Assembly: GCA_029168955.1 (NCBI GenBank)
Contig: JAPDOI010000700.1
Span: 242,714 to 306,713 of the forward strand
Direction of reading: 5' to 3'
Length of the DNA: 64,000 bases
Source: Aplectana chamaeleonis
Lineage: Eukaryota; Nematoda; Chromadorea; Rhabditida; Cosmocercidae
Part shown: positions 11,290 through 22,447 of the stretch, piece after piece
Position numbering within the stretch: the first letter of the stretch is position 1
Layout: each line of letters starts with the position of its first letter
Notes under the pieces: model-generated
The model's database searches: none
What the model saw: the letters and a program-made list of their open reading frames with translations, nothing else
What the model was told of the DNA's origin: nothing
Position numbers and translations under genes: made by a program

Positions 11290-14205
11290 CCAGGATCCGT
11301 ACCTGTCTTTGGCCACAAGCCACAATTTCGCCATACCCTGAAAAAAACTGCGCTATCCAGACTTCTGAGCTATTTCCATGCACCGTTTGCTGCTTTGCAG
11401 GAAACCCGCCTCGAGATAGACCGTCATCAGCGTCGGAGAGTACGCACAATCTACTGCGGTAACGCTGACGATAGGAGAGTGGGAGGCTGTGCAATAGCTG
11501 TAAGGAAGGATTTCAATGGTATGGTCAAGGAGTTTGGCTCAACGTCGTGCCGGAATGCATTCGTACGACTGCGGGATCTGGAAGGATTCAATCTGTGGAT
11601 AGTGAGTGCTCCTGTGCGCCCACTGAAACCGCCGAAGACAATTCGGAAGGATGCGTTTATGAGGAACTCAATACGTTGCTGGCCAGGATACCTTGTCAAC
11701 ATGCTGTTGTCGTGGGGATTGACGCAAATGCGAAGATGGGACTTGATCAGGAATCCGAAGTACTCGGTAAATGGTTCTGCAGTGGAGCAAACATCGGACA
11801 ATAACTACCGCCTTGTCGACTTTTGTGAACGCAGTGGTCTGATTATTGCATCGACATTCAAGAAGGAATCATCGCCGCCATCAGCTTACGTGGCAGGGAC
11901 CAACCCGGCTATCTCCAGAAGAGCAGCGGAAGCGGAAGATGACAACTTTGAAACTACAGCTTGACTATGTCCTGACGAGGAATATTCCAGTATCGGACAT
12001 TCGAAGATCTAGAGCTGTGTGGGATGTCACCGTCCTGTTCTGTTGAACTTCACTGCGAGGGACTCATAAGAGAAGCGAGGGCTCAGCCTCTCCAGAGGAT
12101 TGACATGACAAGTCTCAGAGATGAAGAGTGCAGAAGGAATTTCCGACAACGCGTTTCTAATCATCGAAGTACTGCATCCAGGACGCTTCGAAAGAGGCAC
12201 TCCCGGGTTGTACAGCCTAAGAAGAAGTTCGCCCTTTCGTCTCAGAAGAAACAACATCTACCTACTACAGAGTATATTGCTCCCGAACTGCAGAAACTTC
12301 GTGGAGGAGAAGCGTCTGAGGAGGAAGTTGCGTCGGCAGCTTCAAAGTGACCGCGAACGAGTGGACGTGTAGAGCTAAGGAGTTCGAGAAGGCTTGGGAG
12401 GAGAAGAATCGAAGAAAGCCTACACGTTGCTGGGTGACAGTATAGCGGGAAGATGAAGAGATGTTTCTCCTGTCTTGAACACTACCAATGGAGTTGCAGT
12501 TGGTGATGCGACGCTGCCAATATGGAAGATTACTTCAGTTCACTACTGAATCGTCCAGCGCCATCAGTTACCTGAGCTTCCGCATGTTCAGAGAGAGCAC
12601 ATTACGATGTCAGTGAGGAGTCTGAAGTTTTGGATTTTGTCCGGAAAATGAAGAATGGAAAGGCAGGTGGAGATGACAACATCACTGCTGAAATGCTGAA
12701 AGCTCTTCCTCCGTCTGGGATTCGCGAAATGACCAACACCATCCGTGCCATATGCATGAGCGAAAGGAAACCCGATTCGTGCAGACATGCGAGCATCGTA
12801 CCTCTTCACAAGAAGCTATCCGTCACGGATCCTAAGAACTACAGAGAATCTCTCTACTTCGTCATGTACAAGGTTTTGTGAACGTATCATTCTCGAGGCG
12901 ATTTATCAAACATCGTGAAGGAACGACCAGAGATAGGCAAGCCGGTTTTCGACCTGGAAGATCGACCATCGACCAGAGTGTTCGTCGTGAAGAGTAATTG
13001 AATCGTGGCAGCGGTTTTCGAAGCCATTACAGCTTGCTTTTGGACTTTGAAGCCGCGTTCGACTCTCCTCATCGTGATCGATTGCTCAATGCTCTGCGAG
13101 CAGATGGAGTCGAAGAAGTATGTTCGGTTAATCGAGGACATGAACAAATGAACAACAGCGGCAGTTCGTACACCTGTGCAGGAGTAAGGCGCTGAGCCGT
13201 TGCAGGACTTTTTCTTTTCAACTTCGTTGATGACATCATGCGTAGAGTTGCAGAACAGCGTTTCCTGCGGATGTGATCCTAACACCATCAGGACGCTCCC
13301 TTGTCGACCTGGAGTACGCCGACGACATTGTGTTATTCGCTGAAAACTACGCAAAACTGCAAAAGGATTTGTGAACCTCGTTTCGACGCAGCCTATGGAC
13401 TTCGTCTTCGTCCCGACAAATGCAAAGCAGATGTGCGGTCTCTCAGAGGCCTTCAACTGGAGTTTGTGTGGACGGACGACGTATCGAACTGGTGGACGAT
13501 TTCTGTTATTTGGGCTGTTTGCTGAAGAACGATGGTAGTTATGCAGCGGATATTCGACAACGATGTGCAGCTACGTCTGCATTCAATTCTCTAACCAAGT
13601 GTTTGTGGTCTACCACCATCGCGAAGGAAGTCAAGTTGCGCGTCTACCTATCCGCTATTCGCCCTAACATGATGTACGGATCGGAGACGTAGGCAGCACC
13701 GAAGACGCAGATGGAAAGATTGGATTGCACGGAGAGAGAAGCTTTTTAGGCGTTTGCTTGGATATTTCTGGCGACCTTTACAGGAAATCGACGCAGTACA
13801 TAAACGCTTGACACGAGGAGAGTGCCAGCATCTCCTAACGCCATCTCAAGCAGCAATGGAAAGTCGACTTCGACTGCTCGGGCATGTACTAAGAAGAACG
13901 CTGGATCGTCTCGTACAACACGCTTTAAGAATGCTTCCAAAATCCTGTCTGGAAACGGCCACCTGGGCGTGAGGCAGAAAGTTCTGGACGGATGTGGTTA
14001 AAGAGGATTTGGAAAGTCACTCGGCATCGAAAGACAGTCCAGGAGCGATGTTTCGTTTCGCAGGAAATGGAATAGTGACAGCTGGATGGAATGTTCAAAT
14101 TGTGGCTGAGACCGTGAAGAATGGACACGGCTGACTGCTGGGACGGCGTACCTCGGTTAAGATGCGGAATGACCGCGTCAGGCGAAAGCCAACCGATTAA
14201 GTCAA
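11290..14205 (+). mobile_element. RTE-type non-LTR retrotransposon, copy 1
   Basis: Translation in shifting frames gives an apurinic-type endonuclease followed by a reverse transcriptase. It ends at CCAACCGATTAAGTCAA, the same 3' end as the copy at 52734-55404. The two copies are very similar at the DNA level. The tail here is GTAAGTC rather than a CATAA array. It extends further 5' than copy 2, but the true 5' end is unclear. Confidence 0.85.
11320..14180 (+). pseudogene. endonuclease-reverse transcriptase of RTE copy 1, multiply frameshifted
   Basis: The protein of such elements nicks target DNA and reverse-transcribes the element RNA. Visible in order are PFAALQETRLE (endonuclease motif, near 11385), GGCAIAVRKDF, GIDANAKMG-like sequence read through a shift, GKAGGDDNITAEMLKALP (start of the reverse transcriptase, near 12660), LLDFEAAFDSPHRDRLLNAL (motif A, 13035) and EYADDIVLFAE (catalytic motif C, near 13310). 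The C-terminal part (about 13500-14150) matches copy 2. At least ten small insertions or deletions relative to copy 2 break the frame, and the endonuclease SDHRP motif seen in copy 2 is deleted near 12030. It cannot encode an intact enzyme. Confidence 0.85.
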
Positions 14206-15059
14206 GTAAGTCACTGTTGCGAATCAGTGGTTTTCTCCCCCGGGTCCGACACCAGACGGCAGTCCCGGGGAATCCAACCTACAGACTCCCTACAGATAAC
14301 ATAACTGACTGTACTAATTAACCCCGGCAAGCTGTATACTGTAATAAAGGTAATAACCACGATAACACCACATAGTGCACATTTGACACCTGATGTCACA
14401 CACTTGAACTTCCCTGGACTGATCAATACAGATCCCGACTGTAGTATAGATTGCGAAATATATGTCCCTCTTGCATACACAACAGATTACGAGCTAATAT
14501 GGATTAGTTTATACTACAGATAGAGTATGGAGAGAACTTGGAGGAGAAGAAATAAGAAAAAGGAACAAATATTACAAGAAGGAAACGCACCACTGAACTA
14601 TTGCATCACGATCGATAAGACAGGCCATGGCCAGTGACCTGTTCATTGAATATGCTTTTCTCGAGCCAGCTGCACATCAGGTGGAATAGTAGTGTTCTAA
14701 AGGCCAGAGGCCCCGAAACGATGCACAGCACAGGTAGGAATAAAGAGCAGCACAGAGCTGCTGGGAGATGGACCACGCTTGGTCGCGGCAGGGCGAAGAC
14801 TGATGACTCAGACTGCGCCGCCCGAGCCAGTCCGACAGCGTCTCTACCGTGCGTTGGCATTCGTTGCGGGACCGACCGCGCCCAGGCCTCCTTGAGGAGC
14901 GATAGCATCGCGCTTTCGCGACACATACCGTCTTTCTCTAGGGGTTTGCAGTTGAGGATCTGCCTGGACTAGGAAGTGGGAAAACAGTACCACCGGTGGT
15001 CAAGATCTAACAAAGTCGGAAGAAAAACTTAGAAATTTTCAGAGCCATCTCGAGTGAGC

Positions 15060-15205
15060 CGATTGGGGGAGGGGGTGGGGTGGATAAGAGCATCCCCGGG
15101 ACCATGTGGTCTGTGCACGATTATCATCCTATTGCGTGATGCAACAGCCATGTCCTCAAACGCGGACCGAAATTTAGCTCCGAGTGCGATAGTACGTTCT
15201 GTGCA
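15060..15205 (-). repeat. right member of a distant inverted repeat pair
   Basis: The reverse complement resembles 10880-11030, sharing GTTGCATCACGCAATA, ATAATCGTGC and GGTCCCGGGGA. See the partner entry for interpretation. Confidence 0.45.
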
Positions 15206-15298
15206 ACTGATAGGTGCCTGATCAATTGTGGAGCGATCGATCAACTCAGGATTTTCTGAACAAGTTACCTGAGACTTTAGCGCAACTTGCATGATGGC

Positions 15299-15605
15299 TT
15301 CACGCAACTTGCTTCAAGTTCACAAGTAACTTGAAGCGATGTTACGTGTAACTTGAAAAGATTTTTGACTAAAGTAACATGTAACTTGCTGCAATAATAC
15401 GCAACCTTGCGAGTAACTTGCCCCGTTGTTACATGTTACCCGACACCCATACGCGACGCGGCCGTCACCGACACGCGGCATGCTCGACGAGCATGCTTGG
15501 GGGCGCCAGCGGCCAGGCAGAGTCTCCGGCCGGTATGTAGGCCAAAGTACCTCAAACTTGGGTAATTGAACCGACGACGCTACCGACATCTGAACCAGCC
15601 CGCCC
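15299..15605. repeat. modular repeat copy 1: TTACTTG arms plus conserved core
   Basis: The left part is a cluster of the word AAGTTAC or GTAACTTG (15305-15440). The core follows at about 15465-15600, marked by GTACCTCAAACTTGGGTAA at 15549. Five other copies of this core are listed at 18585, 26740, 28350, 37755 (reverse) and 46430. Here the region 3' of the core is short. Confidence 0.65.
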
Positions 15606-15639
15606 CGAGTTCAGTTACATGTGCGATAAAATAATACAT

Positions 15640-16132
15640 TCAAAGGCAGTGTTCACGATGATTTTCATTTCCGATTTTTTCACATGAAACAAAGCGTTGG
15701 CCTCCAAGTGTTACTAGAATTACGAAGAAACGGCGAGAAACGCATTAAAACGCGGTATTTCAGTGACACTATTATCTGGCCTGGACTAGTTGCCCTATTG
15801 GATGAACATGTTATCGGGGGTTGTGACCGGTGAAAAATGGGGTCAGCCGAAGATGGAAAAAATATTCTATGCAAAACAGTTTTAGTTAGGGTCCGAAGGA
15901 AGGGACGGAACAACAGATTGCAGAAAATGGCAAAGGGCGGGTCCACAACATTTTTCATCGTCAAAACGAACAGTTCCTGTGAGAGTGAAGTGGCGGGGTG
16001 AGAGTGAAGGATTTGTTGCCCTTCTAGTCCGTTTTTCTCTGTTTCTCCGTTATTTTGGTTCTATCCGGGGGTCAATTAATCGATGTAGCACATAATCTCA
16101 AAATTGAAGTTTATCGTGAACACTGCCTTTAA
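15640..16132 (-). mobile_element. non-autonomous element with AGGCAGTGTTCACGAT termini, copy 1
   Basis: The termini AAAGGCAGTGTTCACGAT and ATCGTGAACACTGCCTTT are inverted. The interior is the reverse complement of the elements at 44800-45536 and 47668-48168 (shared GGATGAACATGTT and GAAACGGCGAGAAACGCATT). Other members are flanked by TTAA, which suggests a TTAA target, as for piggyBac-type elements. No transposase is present. Confidence 0.75.
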
Positions 16133-16622
16133 AGGCAGTGTTCACGATAAAAAATGTGTTTCAGTTTCCACTAGGAATGGGTAACGGAGGGGCACACCGT
16201 AACGTTGACGTCGAAAAAACGCATGAAAACGAGCCAGGAAAAGCTCCAAAAGAGCCCGAAGTTGCTACTTCGGGAGCAAGGCAAACCCTAAAAGCGCAAC
16301 ACACGCCCACCGACGTGAACAAATGAATGCTCGAGATCGTGAGATGGGCGATGATTTTCAATAATTAGCCCCGTTCTTCCCTTCATTCTCAGCTTCTTTC
16401 TTTACTCAGGTCAGCTCGCATAGATCGGCTGCAAAAGACGGAAGTTACAAGCTTTGGACAACTCGTCCACCATGTTTCCATAGCTCAATCTTTGAGGGAC
16501 CATACCTGCGTTCACAGAAGGTCTTGTATGATTTCAGAGACACCATTGGAATCAGCATGGGGCCGTTTTCAAGATAGGCGGAAAAAACAGAAAAACGATT
16601 TTCATCGTGAACACTGCCTTTA
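16129..16622. mobile_element. adjacent element with the same termini, different interior
   Basis: Termini AAAGGCAGTGTTCACGAT and ATCGTGAACACTGCCTTTAA, with TTAA at 16129-16132 and 16619-16622. It shares the TTAA with its left neighbour, a head-to-tail arrangement. The right half holds a conserved block (16452-16582) also found in two other elements. Confidence 0.75.
16452..16582. repeat. conserved 130-base block, copy 1
   Basis: Contains ACTCGTCCACCATG, then ATTTCAGAGACACCATTGGA, then TTTTCAAGATAGGCGG. Equivalent blocks with the same order of words lie at 28915-29058 and 48478-48612, inside different elements. Function unknown. Confidence 0.5.
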
Positions 16623-16675
16623 AGTCACACGTCAGTACATTATGTCACGTGTAGGTCAGCTCGCACCGTGCAATA

Positions 16676-16957
16676 TACTGTGCTTATCTAGGCCAGTTCC
16701 GGTCCGCGAGTGCGTCTCGCCACGCTTTACGGCCGCACGCTCCTGAGTCAAAAGAGCTTCCAGCGTCGCAGCCGCCGATCTGCTGACTCTAGGCGGGTTT
16801 TGGAAACTGGAAACTAAAAAAAATTGGAGAAAATCGTTTAAAAAAGCCATATCAAGCCGGCTTCGGCGCTGGAAACCCTAATGACTCGAGCGCGTGCGGC
16901 TGGAAAGCGTGTCGAGACGCGATTGCGGACCGGAATTCGGCCCGGATAAGCACAGTA
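16676..16957. mobile_element. 283-base palindromic MITE (GTGCTTATCTGGGCC family), copy 2
   Basis: Starts TACTGTGCTTATC and ends GATAAGCACAGTA, so TA flanks both ends. Arms carry GCGGCCGCACGC-like sequence and the centre is T-rich. Same family as 8990-9272. Confidence 0.85.
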
Positions 16958-17004
16958 AAGTGTGAGCGGAAGTCGACGAAAAGCAGTTTTGCAATAGCCG
17001 TCGA

Positions 17005-17617
17005 TTAAAGGCATCGTACACGATGAAAACCGTATTTGGGTTTATGCGTTCATTCAGACTAGTGGGCCATGACAATGTCACTCAGAAAGTTTAGAGTTCC
17101 AAAACCGTCTCTGAGTGAAGATTCGCTCACCTCAAAAAGGCTTCCTGGGTTTGGGGGCCGGCCTTGGGGTCGATCCGTTGTTACAAAGAACAAAACTCCT
17201 GGGTTGCTGACGGCGGGCGTGCCTTGACGTGTCGTAGGGCGCAATGCACACGCCAGTCCATTTCGAATTCGACATCGATCGAAAGCAGCTGGCAGCACTG
17301 GACGCAGCAGGTTGCTGAAAGGCGAGCAAAGAAAAGGAAAAATCGATCGCTCACCTGAACCGCGTCCCCGTTGAATTGCTTCCGACGCTGCGTCATGGAA
17401 CGAATTGTAAAACTGTTCCTTGCGTTCTCCGCGCAACTATCCCAAGTTGACGTGGGCGCGAACTTCAAATTTGTTTTGAGTTTTCTTAAAATGGTTTTTT
17501 CTTCAGAAGTTGACGTTTTTGAGGGGTCCTTTTGCAACAATTGGTCACTATAGAGATATAGCAACACGAAAACATCAAAAACTCAAACATGGTTTTCATC
17601 GTGTACGATGCCTTTAA
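17005..17617. mobile_element. non-autonomous element with AAAGGCATCGTACACGATG termini
   Basis: The inverted termini AAAGGCATCGTACACGATG and CATCGTGTACGATGCCTTT are directly flanked by TTAA (17005-17008 and 17614-17617). The ends are related to, but distinct from, the AGGCAGTGTTCACGAT group. The interior shows no coding evidence. Confidence 0.8.
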
Positions 17618-18409
17618 GAGGCATGGCCAGTGTAATTGCGCACAAGACGCATTCCGGCGTAACCCACCCATATCCGAACTTTGTGGAAATACCTATAGAC
17701 ATGAGAGGAGAATATCGTTACGGCGAGGTTAGCGTCATACATTCGAGTCACTAGAAATCGGTTTTCGCCTGGCTGGGGTAGACGTCTCTTTGGAAAAACG
17801 AAGAAACGGCTTGAGACTCCCTCAAAACCTCTTTTCCCCTCCAGTGCAGCTCCATGAGCAGTGGAAAAAACGTCTCCTCTCTCGCGGCTAAGCTCATTTC
17901 CGAGCCCCTTGAGAACTTGTGCGAGTGTGTGCACGCACATTTGTATGTATGTGTGTGTGTGTGTCTTAACGAACTTCCTTCTGTTCCTTTTAAGCGGCTT
18001 CCGACGCTGCTGCTGCTTCTCCGATGACTCCGCCTTTTATCGCAGCCGCATGCTACAATCGTTCCGTCGTGCCACCACCTATGGGCAACCGAGTGCGTGG
18101 CGAGAAACTCGTTCGACATATGGAATCCTCACCAGAACTCAGGTATGTACATGGTATTTTTTCGGTGGATACTGTTTTTATGGAACATTTTTCCTTTTCG
18201 AAATATTGATTAAAAGTGTACTTCCTCTCCCTATCTCTTGCCAATTCCCTCTTGGGGCAGAGCAAGGGAGGAGAATAGCTCTCTCACAGGTATGACCAGA
18301 GCAACTCGAGGTAACCTAGCAAGTTATGCAAGATCACGAGAGTAACAACAGTGATAGGCGGATTTTTCCCGAAATTTCAATAACTGTAAGCCGGAAAACG
18401 GATCAACAA
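17618..18409. other. no gene recognised
   Basis: Contains a short TG run (17944-17963) and no exon or repeat that I can name. Overlapping open frames on both strands (for example 17861-18295 +) lack motifs. Confidence 0.35.
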
Positions 18410-18850
18410 CTCTGAGAGTTTTAGCCGCGAAATAGCCTACCAGGCTCCGCAGCGGCTCCTGGTGGGCTATTTTCCGGCTATTTCTCGGCTTCTCATGGAA
18501 CGGACAAGAAGTAGCCGAGAAATAGCCGAGATATAACCGAGAAATATTTAGAAGTAAACAAAATTAACCAAGATGCAACCGTCGCGGGCTCGCCGAGCCA
18601 CCATCAGGGACCGCCACCGGTTGGGAGGGGCCTTCAGACGCTGAACGAGGTCCAAGTACCTCAAACTTGGGTAACTGAACCGACGGAGATGCTTACCTCT
18701 CAATCATGCCTCTGGAATGCGCCGTATAGCATTATTTAGCGGCTATTTTGCGACGAGGATTATTTAGCGGCTATTTCTCGGCTATTTCGCGGCGAGCATT
18801 ATTTGGCGGATATGAGGCATTTCGCGGCTATTTCTCGGCCAAAACTCTTA
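18410..18850. repeat. modular repeat copy 2: TATTTCTCGGC arms plus core
   Basis: The left arm (18420-18545) is built of the words GCGAAATAGCC and GGCTATTTCTCGG in both orientations. The core (18585-18735) contains GTACCTCAAACTTGGGTAA at 18654. The right arm (18735-18845) again repeats TTATTTAGCGGCTATTT. Nearly the same layout occurs at 28155-28710. Confidence 0.7.
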
Positions 18851-19865
18851 GAGAAGTTTTGTGTCGGAAAGCGGAAATCGGAACAGATGATTGGTGATTT
18901 AGATTGTGAGATAAGGAGATTTACCATATCCCGTTTTCCGATATCCCAATATCCGTTTTGTCGACTTCCGATAATTTCCGGAGTTATGAATCCTTTTTTT
19001 CCGAAATTGAATTGGCTACATATCACGTTTTTCGATTTTTGAATGGCGGAAATCAGGAACAGATTTCCGAATAGCTAATTTACGTTTTTTTTGGCGTTCC
19101 TGATTTCCGATTTCCGCCTTCTGAAGTTCAAATTATTATTCCGTTTTCCGATGTTTTAGAAGGAAATTCCATCCGCCAATACATTATATTTAGTAGCGTT
19201 CTGAGTATCGATTTCCGCTTGCCGAAAACTGAAATGGTTGTTCCGATTTCCGATTTTCGATTTCCGAAATTCCGGAAAAAATCCGATCTGCCGATTTACG
19301 ACGTCTTTTGACGCTCCGAATCCCATTTCCGCTTTCAGAAATCGAAATAATAATTCCATTTTCCGATTTTTGATCGCCGAGATCTGAAAAAAAACTTTCT
19401 ATTTCCGCTTTCCAAAACTGAAATGGTTGTTCCGATTTTCGGGATTTTGCAAAAAATTGACGATTTGCTGAGTGGAGGTGTTTTCTGGAGCTGCGATTCT
19501 CGATTTCTTCTTTTCTGCTTTGGAATGATTTTTGTGTTTTCTGATATTCTAGCGAAAATTCCGTTTTGTTGGTGCTCCATACTTTGTGGCCTTTCCTGTT
19601 TCGATTTCCGCCTTCTGTGAGTTGAATAGTTGCTCCGCTTTCCGATTTCCGAAATTTGGGAAAAAATAAACCGATTTGCTATTTCCCCGCATGCCGTTTT
19701 GTGCCTTCCGGAATCAAAATGTTTCCGGTTTTCGATTTCCGAAATTTCGCAACAAAAAATCCAATGTATTTTGACGTTTCGATTCCCATTTCCGCATTCA
19801 GAAATTGATATGATCTTTTCGTTTCCCGATTTTTGATTACCGCAGTTTTGAAGAAAAACTCCGCT
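18851..19865. repeat. degenerate TTTCCGATTTCCG-rich low-complexity region, left part
   Basis: About one kilobase built from variants of GATTTCCG, CCGAAATTC and GAAATGGTTGTTCCG without a fixed period. The same composition continues at 20532-20925 after two inserted elements. Long open frames across it (for example 19335-19889 -) reflect this repetition. Confidence 0.6.
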
Positions 19866-20252
19866 TAAGGCGCTATTCATACTACTCAACGCCAGCGCGG
19901 CACGCGCGTGCCGCGCTGGCGTGGCGTCTGTGTATGAATACTTTCTACGCGCAAGACGCGCGTGCCGCGCTGGCGTGGCGTTTGTGTATGAATACTTTCT
20001 ACGTGCGTGACGCGCGTGACGCGCTTGCGGAGACTATGAATACTATAGCGGCGACGTCATGGCGGACCGGTGAAGCTGTAATGAATGAGACGATCGATAA
20101 CTAATATCAGTGGATGAAAACGCGAAGGTGTTCCGGGTGGCAGTATGAATACTGCAGTGGCGACGCCATGGCGGAGCGTGACGCGCGTGCCGCGCGGGCG
20201 GGACGTCAAGTCATTTATACACAAACGCGGCGTTGAGTAGTATGAATAGCGT
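19866..20252. mobile_element. MITE with CGCTATTCATACTACTCAACGC termini
   Basis: The left end CGCTATTCATACTACTCAACG is inverted at the right as GCGTTGAGTAGTATGAATAG. Internal direct repeats of GCGTGCCGCGCTGGCGTGGCG and TATGAATACTTTCTACG are present. Related copies are at 50226-50310 (partial) and 50724-50966. Confidence 0.75.
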
Positions 20253-20531
20253 CTAAGGGGTCTGCAGAGTTGAAGTCGCGGCGTTGCTCGCAGCGACGAA
20301 TAGCGTTGGGTGATGCAACATCGATTAAATTTGGCGACGAGTGCGACCAACTCAGCGTGAAGCGCGACGAGGGGGCACCGCAGTGTTCTCACGCGGTGAC
20401 GGCCGTGCGTCACTACCAGCGAGCGGCAACAGACGCGGCGACGATAATGTTTTGAAACATTTTTGTCGCCGCGTCAAGGCTGACGCTCGACGACCCCTCG
20501 CCGGTCGCTACAACTCTGCAGACCCCTTTAG
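20253..20531. mobile_element. MITE with AAGGGGTCTGCAGAGTTG termini
   Basis: Inverted ends AAGGGGTCTGCAGAGTTG and CAACTCTGCAGACCCCTTT enclose about 240 GC-rich bases. It lies immediately next to the preceding MITE, and both interrupt the TTTCCG-rich region. Confidence 0.75.
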
Positions 20532-20925
20532 GCGATTCACGACTTTTCGGCGTTCCTATTTCCTCTTTCCGAAATCAAAATGAAAGTTTCGATTTCCGGA
20601 ACTTTTTAAATATTTAACAGATTTCTGAATTGCGATGTTTTGACGCTACGATTCTCGATTTTTTTCCTGCATTGAAGTGGTTGTTTCGTTTTCCAATATT
20701 CCAGAAAAAAATCCGTTTTGCCGATACCCTATGTTTATGCCTTCCCAGCTTCGATTTCCGCATTCCGTAATTTGGATAAATGTTCCGATTTCCGAAATTT
20801 CGAAAAAAAATAAACCGATTTGCAATTTTCTCGCGTTCCGTTTTGAGCTTTCCGGAATGGAAATAGTTGTTTCCGGTTTTCGATTTTCGGAATTTCGCAA
20901 AAAAAATCCGACTCAGGGTCAAGCG
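20532..20925. repeat. degenerate TTTCCGATTTCCG-rich region, right part
   Basis: Same word composition as 18851-19865, so the two parts were probably continuous before the MITE insertions. Confidence 0.55.
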
Positions 20926-21048
20926 GGGCTTAGCGTAATTTTTCGAAATCGGGGCGATCCCACACCATCAGTTTTTTTAAACATCCAAAGTTTAAAACAT
21001 CTCCATCCAGCCAAGGCGCGATTTATGGACAGTTTATAGTTGATTACG

Positions 21049-21190
21049 AAGGCCTACTTCACGATTCCATCGCTGATCGCCGCGATGGCATGATTTGAAT
21101 ACAGAGCGACGTGCGCCCAGATCTCGATCAATTCGCATGGTTATCATGCCATCGAGTCGCGCGGCGATTGCACTCTGAAAGAGGCCTTAG
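21049..21190. mobile_element. hairpin MITE (AGGCCTCTTTCAGAGTTCGATCG family), copy 1
   Basis: Ends AAGGCCTACTTC and CTGAAAGAGGCCTTAGG around GATCGCCGCG-type arms with central GGTTATCATG. Family members are at 21541-21683 and 50101-50231. Confidence 0.65.
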
Positions 21191-21538
21191 GCCTATGGTA
21201 TACTTCTGCGACACACGGTCGTTGTTGCTGTCATCAAGCGCTGATCCCTCATCGCGTCGGCCGTTGTAGGAACAGTTGTCGCGCATCGGTCGCGGCGACG
21301 TGTCGCAGATGGGTGTCATACTTTGAATGTGCTAGCTCCTGACATACTTTGTCACTGTCGCTGTCGCTCGTCGCTGTGCAGTGTGCAGCATTATGCAGCA
21401 GCGACAGCGATCGTGCGTCTCAGAAGTATACCTTGCCCCCGACAGCGACAGGTTTGAAGGGCGGGGGCTTCGCGACAGGCGGTCGCTGTCGCTGTGGCAG
21501 AGCGACGCGACCGTGTGTCGCAGAAGTATACCATAGCC
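21191..21538. repeat. GCGACAGCGACAG-rich repeat with GTATACTTCTGCGACAC ends
   Basis: The word GTATACTTCTGCGACACACGG at the left recurs inverted at the right (CCGTGTGTCGCAGAAGTATAC), with a second pair inside. The centre is rich in GTCGCTGTCGC. Related sequence occurs at 1335-1412 and 62648-62690. Confidence 0.55.
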
Positions 21539-21540
21539 CT

Positions 21541-21683
21541 AGGGCCTCTTTCAGAGTTCGATCGCCGCGCGATCCTATGGCATGTTTTGATAACGTATCG
21601 ACGTGCTACGCGATCTCGCTCGTTGCTTATGATTATCATCACATCGCGTCGCGCGGTGATAGAACTCTGAAGGAGGCCTAAGA
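21541..21683. mobile_element. hairpin MITE (AGGCCTCTTTCAGAGTTCGATCG family), copy 2
   Basis: Ends AGGGCCTCTTTCAGAGTTCG and GAACTCTGAAGGAGGCCTAAG, with pairing arms throughout. Confidence 0.7.
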
Positions 21684-21934
21684 CTGCCAAACGCCGAAAA
21701 TTCGTTCAGTAAAAAAATAGCTTCAAAAAGCTGAGCAATGCTACGTTCCTTCCATTTGTTGACATAAATAATCAAGAGTTTCTGGCATATCTTCATCAAA
21801 TTCTCATTTTGGTTCAAAAATTTTGCGACCCCCCCTGACCTTCATTTTTGGGTCAAATTTGTGCGAATCCCCCTACCCCGGTTGCGGACTTTCGCGACCT
21901 AGCTTGACCCTGATCTGTTTAGTCTATTAATCCT

Positions 21935-22092
21935 CTGTTCCCGAGTGAAATTTATTTCCGTTCACCGCGTGCGTCTACGCGCGCACGCTGCGTCTCTCTC
22001 TCTCCCCACACTTTCCCGCTGTCTCTACCCTTGCTCCGCACAAGCGCGCAAGGGAATAGAGTGAATTTGGCTCGGAACCAGAGGATACAATG
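21935..22092. repeat. GC-rich repeat shared with 57935-58085
   Basis: Shared words include GTGCGTCT(A/G)CGCGCG, CACACTTTC and GCACAAGCGCGCAA(A/G)GGAA, in the same order. Not recognised as a gene. Confidence 0.5.
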
Positions 22093-22210
22093 TTCTTATG
22101 GCGTATCGCTTTCCGATTTCCATTTTGACAAATCAAAATTGTTGTTCCGTTTTCCGATTATCGATTACTTTCCGGAATATTGGAAAGGGTTTGCGATTTG
22201 CCGATTAGCG

Positions 22211-22447
22211 ACTCAGGCGATTCTCGGCCCCGAGCCGCACCGAATAGGAATCGGAGCCGCCTGACGGTTCGGCTCGTTCTCCCAATCTCCGGGCTACTAC
22301 TGTTGCTGTTCGGGCCAACCGGAATAGCCCGGACAGCAACAGCAGTGGACCGGAAGGCAACAGCAGTGGCCCGGACAGCAACAGGAGCCGACTCGCAGAT
22401 TGGAAAAACGAGCCGAACTGTCAGGCGGCTCGGGGCCGATAATCGCT
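22211..22447. mobile_element. palindromic MITE (CAGGCGATTCTCGGCCCCGAGCC family), copy 1
   Basis: The left end CAGGCGATTCTCGGCCCC is inverted as GGGGCCGATAATCGC. The interior repeats the words CCCGGACAGCAACAG and GCAACAGCAGTGG. An inverted-orientation copy at 45213-45453 sits inside another element. Confidence 0.8.

Noticed and set aside
19335..19889. 184-codon minus-strand frame
   Set aside because: Lies in the degenerate TTTCCG-rich region. Its repetitive SGNEKI and ISEIGNR words mirror the DNA repeat.
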